A stretch of DNA of 59,675 nt from CAZABC01 sp964483405 (lineage in GTDB: Bacteria; Chloroflexota; Limnocylindria; Limnocylindrales; CSP1-4): the NCBI GenBank assembly GCA_964483405.1, contig CAZABC010000015.1, forward strand, positions 1 through 59,675. Reading direction: 5' to 3'. The position numbers and the translations under genes are program-made. The notes beneath the pieces were generated by a model. The model did no database searches. It saw only the letters and a program-made list of their open reading frames with translations, and was not told where the DNA came from. Of this stretch, positions 53,144 through 59,675 are shown piece after piece. How positions within the stretch are numbered: position 1 is the first letter of the stretch; the number at the start of each line of letters is the position of its first letter.

Positions 53144-53590
53144 TCAGCCCTTCGGCTCGACGACGACCGTGACCTCGGAGGTCATCCCGGCATAGACCTT
53201 GATGGCGACCTTGTACGTCCCGAGCGTCTTGAGCGGCTGGTCGAGGTCGATCTTGTGCTTGTCGACGGTGATGCCGCGCCGGCCGAGCGCGTCGGCGATG
53301 TCCTGGGCGGTGATCGAGCCATAGAGCTTGCCGCCCTCGCCGACCTTGACGCCCATCGTCAGGGTCGTCGACGAGATCCTCGTCGCCGCGATCTCGGCCT
53401 CCTCGCGCTCGCGCTTCCGCTTGTCCTCGCGGCTGGCGATGTCGTGCTGCCACGCCCGGTAGGCCCCGCCGGCGGCCGGCACCGCGAGCTTGTTCGGGAT
53501 GAGGAAGTTGGTGGCGTAGCCGTCGGCGACGACCTTCATCTCGCCGCTCTTGCCGAGCTTCGAGACGTCCTGGGTCAGGATGACCTTCAC
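53144..53590 (-). CDS. rplI: Ribosomal protein L9
   Basis: A 148-residue 50S protein. It begins VKVILTQDVSKLGKSGEMKVVADGYATNFLIPNKLAVPA, the N-terminal rRNA-binding domain, has a long basic connecting helix (ASREDKRKREREEAEIA) and a C-terminal domain with KLYGSITAQDIADAL. GTG 53590 has GGGAGGG about eight bases upstream and overlaps the DUF1232 stop by four bases. In many bacteria rplI precedes dnaB; here lexA intervenes and the strands differ. Confidence 0.96.
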   Translation of the reverse strand: MKVILTQDVSKLGKSGEMKVVADGYATNFLIPNKLAVPAAGGAYRAWQHDIASREDKRKREREEAEIAATRISSTTLTMGVKVGEGGKLYGSITAQDIADALGRRGITVDKHKIDLDQPLKTLGTYKVAIKVYAGMTSEVTVVVEPKG

Positions 53591-54105
53591 GCGAGCGAAC
53601 CCTCCCTGGAGATCCAGGCGCGGAGCCGAGGCCCGACGCCGGCCTGCGCCGCCAGCTCGGCGGCGGTGTCGATGAGGCGCGGGACCTCGCGCATCGCCCG
53701 GCGGATCGGGCGCGGCGTGAAGCGGCGCAGCTGGTCGATGTCCCGGTGGAAGGCGTCGGGGTCGATGCCGAGCTCGTCCAGCTTCTCGCCGACGATCTCC
53801 GGCGGCACGCCGTCGAGGAACAGCTGGACCGACAGGAGGACGACGATGATGTCGTCGAGCCCGCCGACGACCGGGATCCGGTCCGGGATGAGGTCGCGCC
53901 CCACGAGCAGGTAGCCGCCGCCCAGCGCGAGCACCGCCTTCCGGCGGACCGGGATCCGCGGGTCGGCGAGGAGCGCGAGGATGAGCCGGACGTACTCGGG
54001 GGCGCGGCTCGCCAGCGGCAGGAACGCCGCGAGCGAGAGCGCCCGACCGAGCGTCGCGCCGGTCGCGGCACCGCGGGACCGGCGACGGGAGCGAGAGCGG
54101 GGCAT
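53587..54105 (-). CDS. DUF1232 (YkvA-like) membrane protein
   Basis: A 172-residue protein. The DUF1232 core is ADPRIPVRRKAVLALGGGYLLVGRDLIPDRIPVVGGLDDIIVV, with a hydrophobic helix continuing to VLLSVQLFLDGVP, and a helical tail. The N-terminus is very basic (PRSRSRRRSRG). Function unknown. It overlaps rplI by four bases, so both are probably translated from one message. Divergent from lexA, with the two starts about 145 bases apart. Confidence 0.88.
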   Translation of the reverse strand: MPRSRSRRRSRGAATGATLGRALSLAAFLPLASRAPEYVRLILALLADPRIPVRRKAVLALGGGYLLVGRDLIPDRIPVVGGLDDIIVVLLSVQLFLDGVPPEIVGEKLDELGIDPDAFHRDIDQLRRFTPRPIRRAMREVPRLIDTAAELAAQAGVGPRLRAWISREGSLA

Positions 54106-54200
54106 TCGGGTGGGACCTGACCTCGAGCGGGCGAGCGGTGCGGGCTCGCCTCAGGGCGGGAAGTCTAGCACCGCGCCGTCGCGCTCCCCGGCGCGACCGC

Positions 54201-54228
54201 TTGACATCGAACACCTGTTCGGTATCAT
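54201..54228 (+). promoter_or_regulatory. lexA promoter with LexA box
   Basis: -35 TTGACA (54201-54206), 16-base spacer holding LexA box GAACACCTGTTC (54209-54220), -10 TATCAT (54223-54228). LexA thus represses its own gene. The first 20 bases are identical to the DUF6504 promoter core. Confidence 0.9.
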
Positions 54229-54248
54229 CGACGCGAAAGGAGGTGCCG

Positions 54249-54899
54249 GTGACCAGGCACGACGCCGAACGGAAGTCCCGGATCCTCGACTTCATCGCCG
54301 CGACGATCCGCGCCCGCGGCTACCCGCCGTCCGTGCGCGAGATCAAGACCGCGGTCGATCTCCGCTCGACCTCCGCCGTCCATCACCACCTCCAGGTCCT
54401 CGAGCGGGAGGGCTACCTCGAGCGCGGCGAGGGCCTCTCGCGCGCCCTCCGCCTCACGCCGACCGCGGCGCTCCACCTCGGCCTGTCGTCGGAGCTCGTG
54501 CCGCAGGGCGCGACGAGCGACGGGCACGTCCTGCCGGTCGTCGGCGAGATCGCCGCCGGCGGCCCGATCGAGGCCTACGCCGACGCGTCGGAGACGCTCT
54601 CGGTCCCCGAGATGCTCGCCCCGTCGGGCGACGCGTACGTCCTGCGGGTCCGCGGCGACTCGATGGTCGAGGCGGCGATCATGGACGGCGACTTCGTCCT
54701 CATCCGGCCACAGACGACCGCCCGCAACGGCGACATCGTCGTGGCCCAGGTCGAGGAGAACGCGGTCACCCTCAAGCGCTTCTTCAAGGAGAAGGACCGG
54801 GTCCGGCTCCAGCCGGCCAACCCGGCCTATCCCGCCCAGTACTACGACGACGTCCGGATCCAGGGCAAGCTCATCGGGGTCATCCGCAAGCTGGACTGA
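54249..54899 (+). CDS. lexA: LexA repressor
   Basis: A 216-residue SOS repressor. The N-terminal winged helix is residues 1-70 (YPPSVREIKTAVDLRSTSAVHHHLQVLEREGYL). The self-cleavage site is A103-G104 in GEIAAGGPI, the catalytic serine S138 in RGDSMVEA and the lysine K176 in AVTLKRFF. GTG 54249 follows AAAGGAGGTGCCG, an ideal ribosome site. The conserved dyad fixes the regulon as GAAC-N4-GTTC, which occurs only before this gene and the DUF6504 gene in this window. Confidence 0.97.
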   Translation: MTRHDAERKSRILDFIAATIRARGYPPSVREIKTAVDLRSTSAVHHHLQVLEREGYLERGEGLSRALRLTPTAALHLGLSSELVPQGATSDGHVLPVVGEIAAGGPIEAYADASETLSVPEMLAPSGDAYVLRVRGDSMVEAAIMDGDFVLIRPQTTARNGDIVVAQVEENAVTLKRFFKEKDRVRLQPANPAYPAQYYDDVRIQGKLIGVIRKLD

Positions 54900-54907
54900 C
54901 CGGGCCG

Positions 54908-54948
54908 CCGTCCACACGTCGTCCACACCGCCGGAGCGGCCGTCCACG
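54908..54948 (+). promoter_or_regulatory. Candidate DnaA-box-like cluster upstream of dnaB
   Basis: Three copies of [CT]CGTCCAC[AG] at 54908, 54919 and 54940; the high-GC DnaA box is TTGTCCACA, so they match at seven of nine or fewer positions. All are on one strand, 110-150 bases before dnaB. They may be coincidental. Confidence 0.25.
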
Positions 54949-55055
54949 CGGGTCGCCCGGCCCCGCCGACAAGTCGTCGATAACCCACTGGCGCCGGACG
55001 GCCCCGAGGGGCGACGCTCGGCCCGTCACCACCCGCGCCCGGAGCCCCGCCCCGC

Positions 55056-56411
55056 GTGATCGACCGTCTGCCGCCCCAGAGCCTCGAATCCGAGCAGTCC
55101 GTCCTCGGCTCGATCCTCATCGAGCGCGACGCGATCGTCGAGGTCGCCGAGTTCCTCCGGCCCGCCGACTTCTACCGTGACGCGAACGGGCGCGTCTACG
55201 CGGCGATGCTCGAGCTGTTCGAGCGCCGCGAGCCGATCGACATCGTCACCGTCGCCGAGACGCTCGAGCGGCGGGGCGACCTCGAGGCGATCGGCGGGCG
55301 GACCTACCTCTCGGGCCTCTCGAACCAGACCCCCACGGCGGTCCACGCCGTCCAGTACGCGCGGATCGTCGAGCGCAAGGCGGTCCTGCGGAACCTGATC
55401 GGCGCGGCCGGCAGGATCGCCGGCATCGGCTACGAGAATCCGGCCGAGATCCAGGAGGCGATCGACCGGGCCGAGGCCGAGCTGTTCGCGGTCAGCGAGC
55501 GGCGGGTCCACGCCGGCTTCAACCCCCTCCGCGGACTCCTCCACGAGGCGTTCGACCGGCTCGACTACCTCCACTCGCATCGCGGCGAGGTCAGCGGCGT
55601 CCGGACCGGCTTCGCCGAGCTCGACACGCTGACGACGGGGCTGCAGCGGAGCGACCTCGTCGTCCTGGCCGCGCGGCCGTCGGTCGGCAAGACGAGCCTG
55701 GCCCTGAACATCGCCGAGCACGCCGCCGTCCACGATGGCCGGTCGGTCGGCATCTTCAGCCTCGAGATGAGCAAGGAGCAGCTCGTCCTTCGCCTCCTCT
55801 CGTCGGTCGGCGACATCGACTCGCAGCGGCTCCGGACCGGCTTCCTCGAGGACCTCGACTTCAACCGGGTCGCCAACGCGATGACCCAGCTGTCCGAGGC
55901 ACGGATGTTCATCGACGACACCCCGAACATCTCGACGATGGAGCTCCGGACGAAGGCGCGCCGGCTCCAGGCCGAGGCCGGCCTCGACCTGGTGATCGTC
56001 GACTACCTCCAGCTCATGCAGGCGACGACGACCTCGCGCGACGCGAACCGGGTCCAGGAGGTCTCGGAGATCTCGCGCGGGCTCAAGGCGCTCGCTCGCG
56101 AGCTGTCGGTGCCGGTCATCGCCCTCTCGCAGCTGTCCCGCCAGCCGGAGATGCGCGAGTCGAAGGAGCCGCGGCTGTCGGACCTGCGCGAGTCCGGTGC
56201 GATCGAGCAGGACGCCGACCTCGTCATGTTCCTGTGGCGGGAGAAGGATCGCGCCCAGGAGGACGGCGACGCCGACGTCGAGGAGATCAACCTCCACCTC
56301 GCCAAGCATCGGAACGGGCCGACCGGGCGGATCAAGCTGATGTTCAAGAAGCGCCAGACGCGGTTCTTCCCGGCCGCCGTCGGCGATCGCTACGCGGACG
56401 CCCTCGCCTGA
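55056..56411 (+). CDS. dnaB: Replicative DNA helicase
   Basis: A 451-residue hexameric helicase. The N-terminal primase-binding domain starts PPQSLESEQSVLGSIL; the RecA-like ATPase has the Walker A motif ARPSVGKT (206-213), Walker B LVIVDYLQLM, and the conserved LSQLSRQPEMRESKEPRLSDLRESGAIEQDAD stretch, including the arginine finger and glutamine sensors. The C-terminus KHRNGPTGRIKLMFKKRQTRF is typical. GTG 55056 has GGAG about twelve bases upstream. No intein is present. Confidence 0.97.
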   Translation: MIDRLPPQSLESEQSVLGSILIERDAIVEVAEFLRPADFYRDANGRVYAAMLELFERREPIDIVTVAETLERRGDLEAIGGRTYLSGLSNQTPTAVHAVQYARIVERKAVLRNLIGAAGRIAGIGYENPAEIQEAIDRAEAELFAVSERRVHAGFNPLRGLLHEAFDRLDYLHSHRGEVSGVRTGFAELDTLTTGLQRSDLVVLAARPSVGKTSLALNIAEHAAVHDGRSVGIFSLEMSKEQLVLRLLSSVGDIDSQRLRTGFLEDLDFNRVANAMTQLSEARMFIDDTPNISTMELRTKARRLQAEAGLDLVIVDYLQLMQATTTSRDANRVQEVSEISRGLKALARELSVPVIALSQLSRQPEMRESKEPRLSDLRESGAIEQDADLVMFLWREKDRAQEDGDADVEEINLHLAKHRNGPTGRIKLMFKKRQTRFFPAAVGDRYADALA

Positions 56412-56451
56412 TCCGCGACCGCGGCGGGCCCGACACCCGGGTTCGGACCGG

Positions 56452-57345
56452 TCAGCTCGTCTCGTCGGGGAGGAGCGGTCGGATCGCGAGTTGGTATGTC
56501 TTCGAGCCATCAGGCTCGACGAGCCCGATGTTGACGACCCCGCCGCCGAGATCGGTGACCTCGAGCGCCGCCAGCTCCTCGGCGGTCATCACCCGCCGGG
56601 CGAACATGATCCCGTCGCCCTCCTGGACGAAGTCGGCGGGCGCGATGTCGGCCCACGGCCAGGCCATCGGGTTCGCCCCGAACCCGCCTTCGTCGTCCAT
56701 CAGCACGCCGCGCCACCGCTCGGGCTCCCAAGGCGTGCCGCTCATGGTCAGGTCGGTCGCGACGCCGCGGAGCCGGTCGACGAGGGCCGTGAACGCCGCC
56801 TTGATCGCCGCGTCGGGGTCGTTGCCGGGGTCGAAGCCGAGGGCGTAGACCGAGACGGTCTTGTCGATGCCGCCGGCGACGATCCGGAAGGTCGTCGTCG
56901 GCGCGTCGGCCACCCCGCCGGTCTCGTAGCTCGGCCGGGCGAGGCCGAGCCCGCCCTCGGTCAGGGCGAAGCGGAGGAGCGTCTGCATCGCCTCCGGGTC
57001 GAGCTTCGTGGTGTAGAAGGGCAGCATCCCGATCAGCCCGCTCGGTCCGGGGTCGGGCATCGGGGCGAGCTCGTCGCGGGCGATGACCGTGCCGTCGCCG
57101 TAGAGGGTGAACCAGGGCGCCTGGGTCGCGTTCCAGCCGATCGGGACGAAGCCGCCGCCCGTCTCGATCCGGAGGACGACGTCGGTGGCGCCGGTCGGAT
57201 GGTCCACGCCACCCTCGGGTGAAGTCGACGGGGGCGGCGACCCGGCCGCGCTCGGACTGGGCACCGCGGTCGCCCCGGGTGACCCGGTGCACGCGGCAAG
57301 GACGATGGCCAGCAGGGCAAGGGGCAGCGGACGCAGGCTCGACAT
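56452..57345 (-). CDS. Lipoprotein of unknown function
   Basis: A 297-residue lipoprotein with signal LLAIVLAAC and lipid cysteine about residue 19, a Ser/Pro linker and a domain (VVLRIETGGGFVPIGWNATQAPWFTLYGDGTVI...) of about 230 residues with repeated Trp/Pro turns. It is rich in beta structure, but I recognise no family. It ends convergently near dnaB and starts about 130 bases from the zinc-ribbon gene on the other strand. Confidence 0.75.
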   Translation of the reverse strand: MSSLRPLPLALLAIVLAACTGSPGATAVPSPSAAGSPPPSTSPEGGVDHPTGATDVVLRIETGGGFVPIGWNATQAPWFTLYGDGTVIARDELAPMPDPGPSGLIGMLPFYTTKLDPEAMQTLLRFALTEGGLGLARPSYETGGVADAPTTTFRIVAGGIDKTVSVYALGFDPGNDPDAAIKAAFTALVDRLRGVATDLTMSGTPWEPERWRGVLMDDEGGFGANPMAWPWADIAPADFVQEGDGIMFARRVMTAEELAALEVTDLGGGVVNIGLVEPDGSKTYQLAIRPLLPDETS

Positions 57346-57476
57346 GGCGCCCCGACGCCACGGATGCCGCTCGGGTTCCGCGCGACCGGGAGCCTCCGGT
57401 GGCTCGTGGCGGCGCTTGACGGCGGCCGTATCGTCCCGCGTATCGGATCCGGGGTCGGGACGGGAGGGGTCGAAGC

Positions 57477-57767
57477 GTGTACCAGGACCGGAGCCTTACG
57501 TGTCGCGACTGCGGCGAGGCGTTCGTCTTCACCGCCGGCGAGCAGACGTTCTACGCGAGCAAGGGGCTCCAGAACGACCCGCAGCGCTGCGCCGCCTGCC
57601 GGGCGGCCTACAAGCAGGCGAAGAACGGCGGCGGTCCTCGCGAGTACCACGCGGCGATCTGCGCGTCGTGCAACGGGCAGGCGATCATCCCGTTCGCGCC
57701 TCGCAACGATCGACCCGTGTACTGCAGCGCCTGCTTCGACAAGGTCCGGGCCGGCGCCGCGACCTAG
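57477..57767 (+). CDS. Double zinc-ribbon protein
   Basis: A 96-residue protein with four CxxC knuckles: C9-C12, C38-C41, C62-C65 and C83-C86, forming two zinc ribbons; the first reads LTCRDCGEAFVFTAGEQ. The pattern is the zinc-ribbon/CxxC type often annotated as a probable nucleic-acid-binding domain. GTG 57477 follows GGGAGGGG. Role unknown. Confidence 0.88.
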   Translation: MYQDRSLTCRDCGEAFVFTAGEQTFYASKGLQNDPQRCAACRAAYKQAKNGGGPREYHAAICASCNGQAIIPFAPRNDRPVYCSACFDKVRAGAAT

Positions 57768-57854
57768 ACTGGCTCGTGCGCACGCGGCGGCCGGCACGGC
57801 CTCCCGTCGCGTCCCGGTCGCCCACCCGCGGCCGGCGCCAGGAAGGAGGCCCGC

Positions 57855-58067
57855 GTGGGAGTGATCATCATCCGGGAGATGGTCGGCACGAGCCCGGTCT
57901 CGTGGAGCGACGCCGCCCGCCAGGCGGTCGCGACGGCGTCCCGGACGGTCCGCAACATCCGGACGGTCGAGGTCCTTCGCTCGACCGCGCGGGTCGAGAA
58001 CGGCGAGATCGTCGAATACCTCGTCGAGCTCAAGATCGGCTTCGAGTACGAGCCCGAAGCGGGCTGA
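57855..58067 (+). CDS. Dodecin family flavin-storage protein
   Basis: A 70-residue protein matching dodecin: REMVGTSPVSWSDAARQAVATASRTVRNIRTVEV and the C-terminal GEIVEYLVELKIGFEYE. Dodecins form twelve-subunit shells that bind flavin or coenzyme A. GTG 57855 has GGAGG a few bases upstream. Length fits the family (about 67-71). Confidence 0.93.
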   Translation: MGVIIIREMVGTSPVSWSDAARQAVATASRTVRNIRTVEVLRSTARVENGEIVEYLVELKIGFEYEPEAG

Positions 58068-58091
58068 ACCGCTCCGGTAACTGGCGGATGA

Positions 58092-58105
58092 GTGCGCGCG
58101 CGCAC
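58092..58105. repeat. 14-bp palindrome GTGCGCGCGCGCAC
   Basis: Perfect palindrome 25 bases after the dodecin stop. It may be a terminator stem or a protein-binding site for the following regulator gene; there is no T-run. Confidence 0.3.
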
Positions 58106-58230
58106 CATCACGCCTCATGGCCGGACCGACCTTCGACCCCACGCTCGCACCCGCCGACGCTCGACGCCCGGGTGTCGGACGCGGTGCCGAGGCGGTGCCG
58201 GTGGGGCCGGGCCGGTCGTCGGAAAGGCCG

Positions 58231-59675
58231 ATGCCGGTGACCCGCCGCCACCCCCAGGTCGGGCCGGCGATCCAGCCGGGCAAGGTCGCCCCGCCGCCGC
58301 TGCGAGCGGACACCCTCAGCCGGCCGCGCCTGAATGACTGGCTCGCGGCGAAGATCCACCACCGGGTGGTGCTGCTCGTGGCCGAGGCGGGGTACGGCAA
58401 GACGACGCTCCTCGCCGACTTCGGCCGGACGACCCGCCAGCCGATGGCCTGGTACCGGCTCGACGAGGACGATCGCGACCCGGTGGTCTTCGCGGCCCAC
58501 GTCGTGGCGGCCGGACGGGCGATCGATCCGGGGTTCGGACCCGAGACGACCGCCGCGATCGAGGAGCTCGCACGCGGCGCCGTCGGCCGCGATGCGATCG
58601 TCCGGACCCTCGCCCGCGAGCTCCACGCGCTGCCGCCCGGGACCATCCTGGTCCTCGACGACTGGCACCTCGTCGACGGATCGTCCGAGGTCCGGACGAT
58701 CCTGCGCGAGGTCATCCGGGGCGGCCCCGAGCGCCTCACCCTCGTCATGGCGACGCGGCGTCGGCCGACGCTGCCGCTGGCGCGCCTCCGCGCCCAGGGC
58801 GAGGTCATCGAGCTGACGACCGACGCCCTCCGGTTCCGACTCGACGAGACCGAGCGTCTCTTCCGCGACGCCTACGGGCTTCCGCTCGAGGCCGACGTCC
58901 TCGCCGAGCTCGACCGCCGCACCGAAGGCTGGGCCGCCTCGCTGCAGCTCGTGCGAGCGGCCGTCGCAGGCCGGTCGAGCGCCGCGACCCGCGAATTCGT
59001 GCGGGGCCTGGAAGGGTCGCACGAGGAGCTGTACGACCTGCTGGCCGAGGAGGTCGTCGGCGAGCTCGACCCGGATCGGCAGCGATTGCTCATGGAGCTC
59101 GCGGTGCTCCAGGCGGTCGACGTGGACCTCGCGGTCGCCGTCAGCGGGCGCGCCGCGACCGACGTCCGCGAGCACCTCGATGCAGCCGAGACGACCGGTC
59201 TCCTCGGCCGGCGGGTCCTCGGTGGTCGGCGCTCGCTCCGCTATCACCCGCTCGTCGCGGAGTTCCTCCTCGAGCGGCTGCGCCGCGAGATCGGCGACGA
59301 CGGGGTCGCCGATCTGCATCGCCGCGTGGCCGCGTACGCGACCGGGCGCGACTGGCGGCTCGCCGCCCACCACCTCGCGGCCGCGAACGAGGTCGCGGAC
59401 CTCCACCGGGTCCTCGCCGACTCGGCCGGCGAGATCGTCGCCTCCGGCGAGCTCGCCCGCGCCGAGGGCTACCTCGAGCGCTTCCCGCCGGCCGCCCCCG
59501 ACCCGGCGCTCGAGATCATCGTCTCCCGCCTCGACTTCTACCGGAACGACGTCCGGGCCGCCCTCGCCCGGGCCACATGGGCCGCCGAGCACGCCCGGCC
59601 GGACCTCCGCGCCGCCGCCCGCGCCAACCTCGCCTCGGTCGCCTTCATGTCCGGCGACATCGCCCTCGCGTCGGC
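58231..59675 (+). CDS. MalT/LuxR-type ATP-dependent regulator, 5' part only
   Basis: The first 481 residues of a large STAND-type regulator; no stop before the right window edge. Walker A is AEAGYGKTT (51-59), Walker B TILVLDDWHLV (DD at 143-144), and ATRRRPTLPLARLRAQGEV and EGWAASLQL follow, as in MalT and its relatives. C-terminal TPR-like and LuxR DNA-binding parts would lie beyond the window. The ATG at 58231 has GGAAAGG a few bases upstream. It could respond to an inducer sugar, but that is only family inference. Confidence 0.9.
   Translation, partial: MPVTRRHPQVGPAIQPGKVAPPPLRADTLSRPRLNDWLAAKIHHRVVLLVAEAGYGKTTLLADFGRTTRQPMAWYRLDEDDRDPVVFAAHVVAAGRAIDPGFGPETTAAIEELARGAVGRDAIVRTLARELHALPPGTILVLDDWHLVDGSSEVRTILREVIRGGPERLTLVMATRRRPTLPLARLRAQGEVIELTTDALRFRLDETERLFRDAYGLPLEADVLAELDRRTEGWAASLQLVRAAVAGRSSAATREFVRGLEGSHEELYDLLAEEVVGELDPDRQRLLMELAVLQAVDVDLAVAVSGRAATDVREHLDAAETTGLLGRRVLGGRRSLRYHPLVAEFLLERLRREIGDDGVADLHRRVAAYATGRDWRLAAHHLAAANEVADLHRVLADSAGEIVASGELARAEGYLERFPPAAPDPALEIIVSRLDFYRNDVRAALARATWAAEHARPDLRAAARANLASVAFMSGDIALAS

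Overview
The window is a high G+C (about 70% by eye), gene-dense bacterial contig from a metagenome-style assembly: a run of exactly 100 N sits inside a repeat-encoding gene. The mix of genes points to Chloroflexota, probably a Limnocylindria-like lineage, with Actinobacteriota as the main alternative. The mix includes a DUF11 giant surface protein, an F420-type DDN-like reductase, separate ftcD and fchA genes, GAAC-N4-GTTC LexA boxes and many leaderless starts. The taxonomic call is inference. I recognised no rRNA, tRNA, CRISPR array, transposase or phage gene.

Layout. 1-2.4 kb: a leftward operon SDR > metallo-beta-lactamase (MBL) fold > zinc alcohol dehydrogenase (cut by the window edge) with a clear sigma-70 promoter. 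2.4-11.4 kb: a maltodextrin/alpha-glucan block with a GH13 neopullulanase-like enzyme, a secreted GH13 lipoprotein, MalG/MalF/MalE transport genes and a LacI-type regulator whose own promoter carries two AAACCGGTTT operators. 11.4-19.3 kb: rightward genes for a DUF3105 protein, an FAH-family hydrolase, threonine dehydrogenase and glycine C-acetyltransferase (tdh-kbl, overlapping), a PHP phosphatase, an ECF sigma factor with its overlapping DUF5667 partner (broken by the N gap), and an MBL protein. 19.3-27.1 kb: two large leftward secreted/anchored proteins, one with twenty P-[DE]-P-S hexapeptides and one of about 1,896 aa with eleven DUF11-like repeats. 27.5-31.7 kb: argS, an HExxH lipoprotein, and a divergent MBL-like gene behind an orphan intrinsic terminator.

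31.7-49.2 kb holds a dispersed histidine-to-formate route: hutI-ftcD (overlapping), hutU, hutH, and then the overlapping run fchA-folD-fhs-focA. Together they could take histidine to glutamate, ammonia and formimino-THF, then through methenyl- and formyl-THF to formate plus ATP, with formate leaving by an FNT channel. FolD lacks the catalytic lysine needed for its cyclohydrolase step, and fchA immediately upstream could supply that step. Between these lie a CDGSH protein, two MFS transporters, a GNAT acetyltransferase, a DDN-like reductase, DedA and several small genes.

49.4-56.4 kb is a genome-maintenance block: a DUF6504 gene, dinB, rplI, a DUF1232 gene, lexA and dnaB. The lexA and DUF6504 promoters share an identical 20-base core containing a LexA box inside the -35/-10 spacer. 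56.4-59.7 kb: a lipoprotein, a double zinc-ribbon protein, a dodecin, and the 5' part of a MalT/LuxR-type ATPase regulator cut by the right edge.

A recurrent start architecture is visible: a -10 element TAnnnT lying 6-9 bases before an ATG or GTG with no Shine-Dalgarno sequence. Other genes have normal AGGAGG-type sites, so both initiation modes appear to be used.
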